This document shows, in pieces, positions 51,225 through 62,500 of a stretch of 64,000 bases of DNA. This DNA comes from Lingula anatina (taxonomy: Eukaryota > Brachiopoda > Lingulata > Lingulida > Lingulidae), in contig NW_019775537.1 in the NCBI RefSeq assembly GCF_001039355.2, forward strand, positions 249,351-313,350, in the 5' to 3' direction. Made by a program: the position numbers and the translations under genes. The notes under the pieces were generated by a model. The model ran no database searches. It was not told the DNA's origin and saw only the letters and a list, made by a program, of their open reading frames with translations. Position 1 is the stretch's first letter. Every line of letters starts with the position of its first letter.

Positions 51225-53691
51225 AGTGACGCACAGAAAATGGCTAGTGCGACGAACTGATTACAGTGAAGGCCGAGCAAATATCGACACATTCTGCAGC
51301 CAGGCATTAGCTCTAGGTGCCGTTGCATATAAACCTCTAGTAGATACTGTACAACCTTTATGTAAAAACCCAGATGGTGCCGCCGCTTTACTCTCACTCA
51401 AGGTGAGGGAGAGCGGAAACACTAGTGCCCGCATGCCTTCCATAGAACCAACTCACGTATGCTTTAATAGTTCAATAAAATAATCGGTTGCCGATATTCC
51501 TCAGTCGTAATGACAGAACTAATATTATGGTAAGCTGATGCATTCGTTCTGCCTCCTTGCAATCATTCTCTAGCAGTCTCTTAGGCTCTGCGATACAGAC
51601 GTGACCTTTGCCTATCGTCCTGAGATATTGGTCAAAATATCAGAAAAAAACTTCCGTTTTCGAGACAGTTGGCCTGCGATATCTGATGGTATTCTCTTAG
51701 TAAACGCCTTCGTTATTAAAATTGGGTCATTGCGCGCCGTCTCCTAAATAGTCGCCATACATAAAACGGTCACCAAATACGAATCTTCTAGGACTGACCA
51801 ATCATTTCATCAAACACATATGAAAATGAAACTCGTCTTTTCGCTTGAAAATAATATGCGTTGATCATTCCCGTTGAAAGTGAATTATTACTTCAGATTA
51901 TACCAGGTCACTGGAAGAACCAAACGTTGCCGTCTGATTCCGAGACGCTAGAAAATCAGGGTCCCTTCAAACGACATTCATCTGTCATCTTCTTCTGTCT
52001 GGATGCTGCTCTTTGCTCGTTTCTTCAGGTGAGTGATCATTCCCAACACAATCATTCCCACCTACGTGCAGTATATAACCCAGCGAAGGAAGGACGTTGG
52101 TCTGTCGATCGGTATATGTGCACGTGCGAATTAAAGCTCCCAGGTTCTCTTTTCAACCTCTTTTACCTCTTTAATCGGCAACACTTTACCGGTGCAAACC
52201 ATACACGATGGTCTTTAGCCAATTAAACCGAGATGGAGTCCGTAGAGTAGTAAGGTGTGCAAACCTACCAAACACATGGAGCTGTCTGCCGGTTTGCGAT
52301 CAATACGATCTACATAGTCTTATATTTGGCTGCCTGATGGACAGACTCGACGCCATCATCACTGCCAACCTTCACGGCGGCCGCTCTGAGAAATGTCGAC
52401 TGCGGAATATACGAGTTCTACCCGAAAGTCTTGTGAAATCAGTCCGATTGGTTTCATACAAATAAATTGCCAGCTGATCTTTAATCTCATATGTTTCTGT
52501 ATTACTACAGATGTATTCTGAACGCTCTCTAGGCTCTATTGCGGGCGCAAAAATGGCTAAATACGAAAATCAAAGTGCCTGCAGTTCAACTTCAAGGAAA
52601 GACGTTGCTTTCACATATCCATTTGAACAGAATATGATTAATTAACAAACTTAAATAACAGAAGAAAGTGTCAGAATCCCTTTGTTGATCGAGCTGTAAT
52701 CATGCTGCTACTGTCGAGAGAATGAGCACGTGAAAGACTCGGGGACATATGTTAGTAATGACAGTTTATATATGGTGCCACTTGTCTAACACAATAAACT
52801 CTTCATCGTGAAGTGTTTTTCGCTAAATGAAATTCTCACACTCCAATAATTTCGCACAAAATTGTTAAAACATTTTTTATACGTTTTTATGCTTTATATG
52901 GTGCAATGTTGCATTCATCCAGTGAACAGGCAACTATAGTGAAACTTTTTGTAATATGGCTAGGAAACTTCTTCGTAGTTCAATATCTGGAGGTTTAATG
53001 CAGATTCGCAACGCTTTAAAATTATTCACATCAATGAAAGGAATAAATATTTTGGTAACCAGGCGCGTCATATCGAGACCCAAGCTTAACTTAATTAATT
53101 ATACATCATCATGAACATGAAATATTCTGGTCCCCGCATCTGACGTTTACGGTTTCAGAACCTGCGGTTTCTAGCATCGTGTCATTCTTCATTATTTTTC
53201 GTCTATATATCTAAGCAACACATTTTTCGAAAAAATCAAAAAAACTTCTACACTTACTTATTATTATTTTGAAAGATATACAACGGTGTTTTGAGGATGG
53301 GGAAATATTGTGAAATGTCCAATTTGGACGTGACGTTACACAACTTGCACGTGACGTCACAACCACATAGCCAAATAGTGTCTTGCCAAATAGTGTCTAG
53401 GGACCATTCCCACAGGTATTTGGATCGATCTATCTCCCTGGGGAGTCTCACTAAATCGCTATCAACTTAACCAGCTTAAATGTCTGTCACGCCTAGTAAA
53501 GCTGTTAGGGGGTAATTATCTTTACCCCTAGGTGATTCGGTAGGCATGAGAGACATTTATCAAGCCCATTAAGTTGATAGCAATTTATTGAGACTCCCCA
53601 GGGAGTTAGACCGATCCAGATGGATCAATCTAGGCATGGGAACCCAGTCTTAAATGCCTATGCAATCACACGTGGATTTACTTATCACAAT
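51225..53691. other. Upstream region of the receptor gene
   Basis: Holds the receptor promoter and any 5' UTR exons, plus the foldback element at 53400-53645. Open frames at 51226-51483 and 51861-52465 (+) show no motif I recognise. No TATA box or coding exon could be supported. Confidence 0.5.
53400..53645. mobile_element. Near-perfect long palindrome (foldback element), about 245 bp
   Basis: The two halves are reverse complements over most of their length. The outer arms share CTCCCTGGGGAGTCTCA, the inner arms share CTATCAACTTA and AAATGTCT, and the centre is AGGGGGTAATTATCTTTACC. No coding capacity. It lies between the COA1-like and receptor genes. Confidence 0.75.
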
Positions 53692-53697
53692 TTTATT
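53692..53697 (-). terminator. Polyadenylation signal AATAAA of the COA1-like gene
   Basis: AATAAA on the minus strand, 300 bp past the stop codon. Another AATAAA overlaps the stop codon itself (54001-53996) and is less likely to be used. Confidence 0.4.
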
Positions 53698-53996
53698 TAA
53701 AAAGACAGGCTTTATAAGGATTATTGTCATAAATTCAATAGTTTACGTGTTAAACACTAAGACCACATTCAAAATAATATTAAAGTGACATTTGAAGTAA
53801 ATCAACAATAACTGCATCTTAACGCGTATACAGATAACATCAACGGAAATATTTAATTGTATTCAACATTTTATAAACACTGTATTAATGGGCATGAACA
53901 ATGCAACAGGTTTACTTGGAGGAATTTTTTTAAATATGTTGCCTCTGAAAAAAGGAAATATGATGTCCCCTTCATATCCTTGCTATCTTCAATTAT

Positions 53997-54141
53997 TTAT
54001 TCCTCTTTAACTTCCACTTTATCCAAAACTGTCTGTTTTGTTTCCATTTCTTCAGTCAACTTGTTTTTATTTATATAAAATGTCCACCTTTTAGTGTATT
54101 CTTTTGTATACTGTTCAAAATCTAACCTGTAAATTTCGAAC
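53997..54141 (-). CDS. COA1: COA1-like exon 4 and stop
   Basis: Residues 127-174, beginning FEIYRLDFEQY and KRWTFYINK, which match the last beta strands of the fold. It ends in an acidic tail and TAA at 53999-53997. Confidence 0.78.
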
Positions 54142-55548
54142 CTGAAAAAAAAAATCCATTTGAGATATTTTAATATAAAGTATATATTATAACTAAATGT
54201 CTTAAATATAAAACACTAAACGACTGTTCTAAAAGTCTTCCTGGGGAAAAAACATTATTCTGGCAAATAATTTTTCTATCCATCAGAAAGAATAACTCTT
54301 GTTCTAAACAGAAGTTCACATGACAACACAAAGGAAAAAAGAATCTCTAGAATTTAACATTTAAAGACAAAAAGCAGACTAATAAAAATCCATTACTTTG
54401 TGTTTTCTTTCTCCCTGCTAGCAAAGGAAAACAAATGTCCTTTCCCTTTAGGACCAAGCACAGGAATCTTTATCTAAAATGAAAAATATTAATCTGTCCT
54501 TTAAATTTTGGTTTGGCTCCTCATTCCAACAATTACCTATATCATCTTGGTCATACTATATGACACCAACTTTAAGGAAGCTAGCTTACATTCCATCTCA
54601 CCAACTTATTCCTTTATTTACAATATATGGCAACAAAACATGAAAGTCTTATCTCTCTTTAAAACAAAGTAGTACCAGTACTCTTATTATTAAAGAAATT
54701 GATTTTGATTGCACTGTCTTAGATCCTACAGTACAGTAGATACTGTTTAATGTATCATATGGTCACCAATGTGCAATCCTGTCACATTCAGTACTGTTTA
54801 AAAATTAATTGTCGAGTTCAGTGCCTTTTAAAAATTAAGTTTCCACATGAAAGTACTCAGTATTATATAGCCAGGTTTTGTCCCTGATATGACTTTGTAA
54901 TATTCAAAACATATATCCTTACCACAACACTTAATTCATTCCCCACTACAGAGGCTGGGTCAAAAGGTGACAGGGGTTTCGCTGTGACAGGCTCTCCAAG
55001 GTAAGAAATAGCAGGTGTATAGCCCTTTAATATTTCTACTGCATCTTTGTAATAATTTTGGTCACTAAACATGGCTGGAAGACAAAGACACATAACAAAA
55101 CGTAATGTCAGTAAAAAGCCAGGCATTTACAAATACCCCTCAGTATGAAACTGAAAGATAAAGGGTTAGATTGGATTTTAACTCCAACAAAACAAAATTT
55201 AGAAATAATGTTAACATTTTGCAATAGAATTCAATAGTAAAACCAAACTTATCCTACCTTACTTTCAAATGGGGGTGAATTTGTTACGTGTAAGTATCTG
55301 CTGAGAACCAGTACCAGTTCCAGCTTTGTCAATGAAGATCAGAACAAACTTGATTATCTTTATTTCTCCTAACAACATTTAATTTAACGTCACTAACCAT
55401 AATGCCTCCTTGTCTTTCGAGTCCAAGCATAATAAGTGGACAGTGTACCACAGCTGAAGACAGTCAAAATAGCTACGATATACGTCTCTCTGCTGACATT
55501 ATTTACAAATTTAATAACCTTACTAAGTCCATTTCTAAACATTGCCAT
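53997..55548 (-). CDS. COA1: COA1-like mitochondrial protein (cytochrome c oxidase assembly factor 1 / Tim21 superfamily)
   Basis: Four exons (55548-55398, 55074-54923, 54473-54397, 54141-53997) join in phases 1, 0 and 2 to 174 residues. A short basic N-terminus precedes one membrane helix at residues 23-42 (YIVAILTVFSCGTLSTYYAW). Then comes the COA1 core: NYYKDAVEILK, a Gly-Pro-type turn YLGEPV, and the strand IKIPVLGPKGKGHLFSFAS. This order and size match human COA1 (146 residues), an inner-membrane factor for complex IV and complex I assembly. The start at 55548 (ATGGCAATG, in-frame stop two codons upstream) has a strong context. The gene is divergent from the dynein gene. The alternative is another Tim21-fold protein. 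Confidence 0.82.
54397..54473 (-). CDS. COA1: COA1-like exon 3
   Basis: Residues 102-126 plus two bases, giving the IPVLGPKGKGHLFSFASRE strand pair seen in COA1. Phase 0 in, phase 2 out. Confidence 0.8.
54923..55074 (-). CDS. COA1: COA1-like exon 2: conserved helix
   Basis: Residues 51-101. It encodes FSDQNYYKDAVEILKGYTP followed by YLGEPVTAKPL. Acceptor CTTCCAG, donor GTAAGG, phase 0 out. Confidence 0.84.
55398..55548 (-). CDS. COA1: COA1-like exon 1: leader and membrane helix
   Basis: Residues 1-50 plus one base. It holds the basic leader (FRNGLSKVIKF) and the single helix, ending in a basic TRKTRRHY. Donor GTTAGT, phase 1. Confidence 0.75.
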
Positions 55549-55982
55549 GGGTTAAACATGTGGGACCTCGCTTGCAGTTTTTACTGCCAGTGCATGGTGA
55601 ATTTAAAAGCGAGGCTGTAAAATGGAAAGGTTTGATAAAAACAACATTTTATATGATCTGCATATATTCTAAACATTTCATTTCCTGATATTTGTAAAAC
55701 ATAAAAAGAAAAATTGATAGTATTATCTTCCACAAAAAGAAAGAAAGAAAACGAAATTATTTCATTAAGCATTATCGTATATGCTTTTGTTCCGCTACTT
55801 GTGCATTTTAAGTCCTAATTTTACATTTCGCAGGTTTAAGAAATGTCTCTGTCTATAAAAGTATCTGTTTGACATATTTACACAACATTTTGTGTTTCTT
55901 AATAAGAAAATATATAAATTATGTCATATAAATGATTTTTGAATAATTAATTTTTTTCTCTGCACAACGAGATGTCAACATT

Positions 55983-55995
55983 GTTGCTTGGCAAC
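55983..55995 (+). promoter_or_regulatory. RFX X-box GTTGCTTGGCAAC
   Basis: The 13-mer fits the RFX consensus (RYYNYY, 1-3 spacer, RRNRAC) with both half sites complete and a one-base spacer. It lies 153 bp before the dynein ATG. RFX factors with FOXJ1 drive motile-cilia genes, so the site is expected here. Binding itself is inferred. Confidence 0.75.
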
Positions 55996-56009
55996 GTGCA
56001 GCACGAAAT

Positions 56010-56020
56010 CCGCCATCTTG
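56010..56020 (+). promoter_or_regulatory. YY1-like site CCGCCATCTTG
   Basis: An exact match to the YY1 consensus CCGCCATNTTG, 15 bp from the X-box. YY1 sites often sit just downstream of start sites of TATA-less genes, so the dynein transcript may begin near here. Confidence 0.5.
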
Positions 56021-56147
56021 TTTGACGGAGAAAATATTGCGAGTTGCTGAATCTGTTTTGTATTTATAATCATTAATTTCGTGCTATCATTAGCTAGAAT
56101 ATCGAATGACCACGTTAGTGGAGAGCTGATGTTTTGCACTCCTAAAA

Positions 56148-56174
56148 ATGTCAGCAGTTAACGGAGTGAGCAAG
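56148..56174 (+). CDS. DNAH7: DNAH7-like exon 1 (start codon)
   Basis: Nine codons (MSAVNGVSK) followed by donor AAG|GTAAGA in phase 0, which fits exon 2. It is short and not conserved in itself; the promoter sites just upstream support it. Confidence 0.6.
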
Positions 56175-56464
56175 GTAAGAACGCTAAAATAACTGCCATG
56201 TCGCATGTACTGGCACATTTGCAACTTGCAACTTATATTATAATAGTGGTTGACAGTGATTTGAGACGTGTTCGAAGACCTAAACAACGCCTGGGTGCAG
56301 CCTTATGAAGTATCCAATAGTTTTTCTTGCAATTTATATCGTTGGGATTGTGTACAAAATTTTTGCTTGTTACAGGTTACTTAAAGATGAGGTTGGTTCT
56401 CAACTCTCTCTCCCACCTCTCCCTTCTATCTCACACACATACGCACACACTCACGCACGCATGC

Positions 56465-56503
<39 letters not shown>

Positions 56504-59500
56504 TTAAGTCTTCTAGTCTGGCCAAATATAATAAGGACATCCTGGCACTTTTGTAGTATCTCCCCCACACATACTTTATAGCTGTCTGATGTTCAACTTC
56601 AACGACTTTTCTGAATTAATTTGTGTGGTGACCTTGAGCAATGTCTTCATCTTACAGATGAATTAGTTTGGCAACTCCTTTTAACATGAAACTTTACACC
56701 TTTCAAATAGTATGAGAACAGAGGCCATTGCTGGGTTGAACATTTGTTATATAATCTCACTGGCCAAAGAATTTAAAGGTTATATATATATAATGCAAGT
56801 AAATTTCCAAATAATTCATAATAATGACAAGTGAATGACAGTAGACTAAATAGAACAACAGGAAAGAGCACAGGCATGCAGATGGGTAATCACATGACAA
56901 AATAGCATTGGCTTTGATAATACATGTAGTTTAGTATAATAATGTGACACATGGCATATTACTTTCATGTCTAGACTTCTCCAAGAAATGGGCCACAGAA
57001 AACCAAGGGCAAAGGAGCAGATGACCCAATCCGATTTCTTCCCACTCTGCCAAACAAAAGAACCAAGCCGTCATGGCAACAGAACCCTCCCTCATTTCTG
57101 CTGACAACCCAGGTAGAACATGAGGACCAAAAGCTTGGGATTGACTTAGTGTCAGAATTGACAGCAAGTAAGCAATGAAGATGTATTTATAAATCAAAGT
57201 ATGCATTTGCATTCAACCCACATTGATCAAATATTGATGTTCAAGTTTTGATATATTTTAAGTACTTTTTTGTACTGCATTATGCTAGTCTGACTTATAA
57301 TGTATATGACACATATATTGTGATATGATAGTTGTTTGCTCATGAACTGTCTTCTTTTTAACCATTTTAACTTATCCTTTTTACTAACAACAAAGGATGT
57401 CTGTGGTTTAGTCATTGGATTTTTGTATTTTTATAAAATGATAAATAATAATAAGAAGAGGAAAATTAAAATGATCATTATTTACAGCCAATGATATTAT
57501 CACACTTATAACAGAGGATATTGATGAATATCTGGAGGACTTAATATTTGGTAACAAATGAAAGTGGATGCCTCAGTCCACAATGTGTTTTGATGTTGTG
57601 ACACTGCATGGTTATATTTGGATATATTTAAAGAATTGCATAAATATGCAACCCTAGCACTCTATCATACCCTGAACTTAAATATTTTGTCCATTATGTT
57701 CTTATTTGTTGTCTGTACATGTATTTGAAACATACTACTTTTAATAAAATAGTTGCAAGATGTTAATCATAGCATCTCTACCCCACGTCAAGGCACTTGT
57801 TCTAAATTGACTCATTGTCTGGTAAGAAGTCACTTCTGCTTGTACTGAATGCATTTTTTTCATCCCATGGAATCACCTGTTCTCAAGTATGAATTACTTC
57901 ATATGAGTTTTATTTATTCAAAAGCACATTTATGGCACATCTATATTCTTGGTATTTTGTAAAGTCATATATATGAATGATAAACCTGTAATATGAGGTC
58001 AAATTTTCCTTTTTTTCATAGAATTAAAAATTGCCATTCATTCTTGTCCCCATTTTCTCTATTTACTGCTGATGTGTAATCATAATAAAAGTTTTGTTAT
58101 CAATCTTTTATTTTATAAAATAGTTCTACTATATATATATCTATCTTTGGTTTTATATTGGTTCTTTCAGATATTGTGTGTTAAAAGGTATTAACTACAG
58201 CATCCTATTTATGGATGTTATATCTGTAATGTATTACCATTGTTATGATTTATGCATAAAACGAGGTAGTAAAATTTATGCAGGGATCTTTATAATTCTC
58301 TGTAAATGGTAGTTTCTAATTCATTTCCTTTGAAAAAGGTTATTATTGGTGTAAGTATAGTGCCAAAATTAATAAAATAACCATATATTCAGGAGAACCT
58401 AAAAAAGGCAAACATGGTCGTAGCAAGACTTGGGAGAATGCAAATGGGCAAGCCAACGGCCATGCTGCAACCCCAAGAAAAGATAGGGAGCATTTCAGGA
58501 AAGCTTTGGTTGATATTATCATGTGAGTAGTTATAATTACGTTATTATTTTTTTTATGGGATTATTATGTTAGTAACCTTTTACATTTTTTATTCATAAA
58601 GTGACTGTGTAATGGGTTTATGTCTTCTTAAATATTTATGTCTTGATAAATATTTTGACATTTTAACATGTGAATAAGTGTGTTTTGACTTTATTTGTTA
58701 TGTTCATTAAAATGTTGTTTCTTTAAAAAAAAAAAAAAACGTTATCAATGGCTTTGTACTTTCCATGACTTTTAAAGCTTTTGGGTTATCAATCTGTCCT
58801 AAACACAATTCTTTATAGTTTGATAACAAAGATTTCTGTATGTCAGGCAAGAGGACACTCCCCCTCAAAGCAGACCCATGTCCACAAATGGAGAGCTGCC
58901 ACCATTAACAAGAACTGGGTCACCAACCAGTGCAGAGAAAGATATCCTGGTAAGATTACATTTAGAATGGGTTAGAAGTTATTTGTTAAAATGTTAAAAA
59001 GTTAAAGACTAACAGACAGCAATGTGGTATAGAGATAATGGTGAATTTATGGGAAATATGATTTTCACTGTGACACAGGTTAATAACAAAAACATTTATT
59101 TAAGTGTAAAAACAGCAGAATTTGTAATTGTTTTTTTGGTCTTGTAAAACTTTTCATTGTTTTATTTTAGGTTCAATTTACCATTCTGTTAAAATGATAT
59201 TGTCTCACACTGATTCTTAAATAAGCTGACTTGTCTGTTTTTGTAATTTTAGAGATATTACTACTACATACACAATGGGATTGACACAGAACATGTTGCT
59301 CCCATGGAAGACAACTGGTTGGAAAATGTATTGAAATTGGTGCCTGGGGAACTTAAGGTAATTTTTGCTTGCACACGTGCTCTTTTGAAACCCTCTGTAA
59401 AAACAACAGCTCATTATTTTATAAAACTAACACACAAAACTTCATTTGCCCAAATGTTTTTGAAAAATCAACCATAATTAGTTGATGTGCATTTTAATGT

Positions 59501-62500
59501 ACACTAACTATTGTGCCTATGTATAATAAACATTTACCACATCATATGTTTTGAAGTGTTGCAGAAACAAGGAATATTTACTCTAATGTAAATAGCTCTA
59601 AAGCTTCAAACTTGCTGTGGTCAACTGAAGTACTGAAAGGCGGATCAGGTTTGATAAATGGGCATGATTAAATTACATTTTTTGATATTTAACCTGTTTT
59701 GCGTCTTTTAATAATGTTAACTGCAGTTTGAATGGGAATTTTTTAAAATCTTCAGACTGGACACACTGAAACAATAGAAAATCTGTCTGATGAAATGAGA
59801 GAAGATTACCTTCTTAGTGTGAAGAAAGCAATTGGTAAGTTGCACAAAAATCTGCCAAATTAGACTACAATAAGTTGGATGTGAAAAATAATCTGGTATG
59901 AACACACATTCTTTATTTTTTTACTCATATTAAAACAACTTTATAATTTCTGTCACTTTTATCACTTCTAGTCTCTGAGGAATGATTTCATTTTCTTTCA
60001 AGCATGCCTGGATGATTAAAAAAACAGTTAATTCTCCATTAGTTTCTATATTTAATATGCAGTGAAAAGCAAGCACTAATTATTTTTTCCAGTTGACTTT
60101 GTGCTGAAGGATCCCAGAGAGAAGGAATCGGATGAGAAGGAGCACCTGCCAGGCCACAGGGAGGAGCTTCAGGTTGTTCCCAAGCCCTGGTACAAGTCTT
60201 ACACCTGGGCCAGGGATATAGCAGTTGACCACCTCCATGTCACCAACCCCTGTATGATGCAGGTGCTGGATTTGTGGCATGCCACCTTTGGGTAAGGACT
60301 TGGATTTTATATTACACTGCGGGCACATGTCCTGTCCTGTATACGACTAGACAGCAAGGTTGAGAACAGCCTTGCTATTGCTTTTGTAACATATAGGTAA
60401 TACATCTCTACCTGTTATAACTGCAGTTAGTGAAGAAATGTATTTAGATGGAATAACTGTATTGTCAGCCGGCCCTAGAATTTGGGTTATCAGGTTCATA
60501 TTTTATAGTGTTAAATTACAGAGAAATCTGCCAAATAGGAAAGGTGGAAGACATTTTTGAGTGAGAACTTATTTATTGGTCATATTGCAGGCAACTGAGG
60601 CTGATTGACATAGAGGAATTCCACAACAGAACAGAGTCCATGGACCTGAAGACATTCCAGCAGCTGTGCATCAGACATGTAGACTCGGCCAAGGAAAAGC
60701 TGCTGAAAAAGTAAGCCTTGTTGTTGAATCAAATAGCAAACTTTTGACTCATGATTTTGTAAATAAATGTTTCAGAGGAAATTGTTTTATGTTTTCAAAT
60801 ATGGTCATTGAAAAATATGAAGTTAAATGAAAGAACCTTTAAAGCATATTTATCCAGTTGGCAGGTGGAGTTACAATATTCAAAATTGTTACTGGTGTTA
60901 TTTTGGGATTCACTTATAATTAATGCATCATGTAACATCACATTGTAGGTGGTTTCCCGAAATCCAGAATATCTTTTACCAAGGCAACAAAAGGAAGCAG
61001 GTTCCTAGCAACCAGGACCAGGAGAGATTAGAGAAGTTCTTCAACTGTGCTGCCACCCTCATGACAGAACAACTGCAGGCACTGTGTCTGGTGTCCATGT
61101 CAGACTACACAGACTTGATATGCCAGCCTCCAGTATGTCTACTTATATGATTAGAAAGGCCTGTAGCCATTTTTTAGGGGAGAGTTGGGGGTTGAAAAAA
61201 CTGTCCTATTATCTGAAAAACATTGCTCTGAAACCAGATTTGGCATTAATTCCATGCCTTTCTCAGTTTGGGTCAACTAAAGGGGTTAGAAAATGAAAGT
61301 GATCCCCTCCTTAAAAATGGCTACAGGTACATCAATGACATAGCATAAATTTAAAGATATCAATTGTATATCTTTAAGTGTTAAATATTTTTGTTTAAAA
61401 CTGTTACAATTAGATAACATCAGCAAGCTGTCAAACTAATGAACATGTTATAATTTCAGCATTCCACCAGAGCCTATGAACATGCTGGCTTTGTGCTGAG
61501 ACTGATCCTGGACAAGTCCGAGATAAAGTTTGAGCCATCTTTTGAAGATTTTGAGCTAGTGTTATTAAATGCGTATGAAGTGATGGACAGGGCTGTCAAT
61601 GTGGTACCCAGAGTAGAGACTAAACTGTACTCTGAATGGGTGAGGAGTTATTTATGATTATACTAATAATAATAATAATAATAATAATAATAAGATTCTT
61701 ATATGGCGCCTNTGTAAAGCCGTGAGCGAGATTCTGCGAGATTTAAGAAGGACTGCTTTCACCCCCACGCCATCTAGCGGCAGACCCTTAAAGCGGGTAT
61801 TCCCCATTAACATTTACCACATCATATGTTTTGAAGTGTTGCAGAAACAAGGAACATTTACTCTAATGTAAATAGCTCTAAAGCTTCAAACTTGCTGTGG
61901 TCAACTGAAGTACTGAAAGGAGGATCAGGTTTGACAAATGGGCATGATTAAATTACATTTTTTGATATTTAACCTGTTTTGCGTCTTTTAATAATGTTAA
62001 CTGCAGTTTGAATGGGAATATTTTTAAATCTTCAGACTGGACACACTGAAACAATAGAAAATCTGTCTGATGAAATGAGAGAAGATTACCTTCTTAGTGT
62101 GAAGAAAGCAATTGGTAAGTTGCACAAAAATCTGCCAAATTAGACTACAATAAGTTGGATGTGAAAAAAAATCTGGTATGAACACACATTCTTTATTTTT
62201 TTACTCATATTTAAACAACTTTATAATTTCTGTCACTTTTATCACTTCTAGTCTCTGAGGAATGATTTCATTTTCTTTCAAGCATGTCTGGACGATTAAA
62301 AAAAAAAACAATAATTCTCCATTAGTTTCTATATTTAATATGCAGTGAAAAGCAAGCACTAATTTTTTTTCCAGTTGACTTTGTGCTGAAGGATCCCAGA
62401 GAGAAGGAATCGGATGAGAAGGAGCACCTGCCAGGCCACAGGGAGGAGCTTCAGGTTGTTCCCAAGCCCTGGTACAAGTCTTACACCTGGGCCAGGGATA

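Larger units (their letters stand above)
55549..56147. promoter_or_regulatory. Divergent promoter region between COA1-like and DNAH7-like genes
   Basis: The two start codons face away from each other across 599 bp, so their promoters must lie here. The part nearest the dynein start is locally richer in CG and carries an X-box and a YY1-like site. No TATA box stands out, which suits a housekeeping and ciliary gene pair. Confidence 0.65.
59529..61665 (+). repeat. Tandem duplication, copy 1 (five dynein exons)
   Basis: About 2.14 kb nearly identical to 61809-63941, starting at AACATTTACCACATC and ending at GATTATACTA. Scattered substitutions and small indels lie in the introns. Confidence 0.95.

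Noticed and set aside
53996-54001. AATAAA overlapping the COA1-like stop codon
   Set aside because: Use would leave almost no 3' UTR; the signal at 53692-53697 is better placed.
61084-61296. 70-codon + frame across the end of dynein exon 10
   Set aside because: It runs through the donor site into the MITE-like element and is in a different frame from the dynein.
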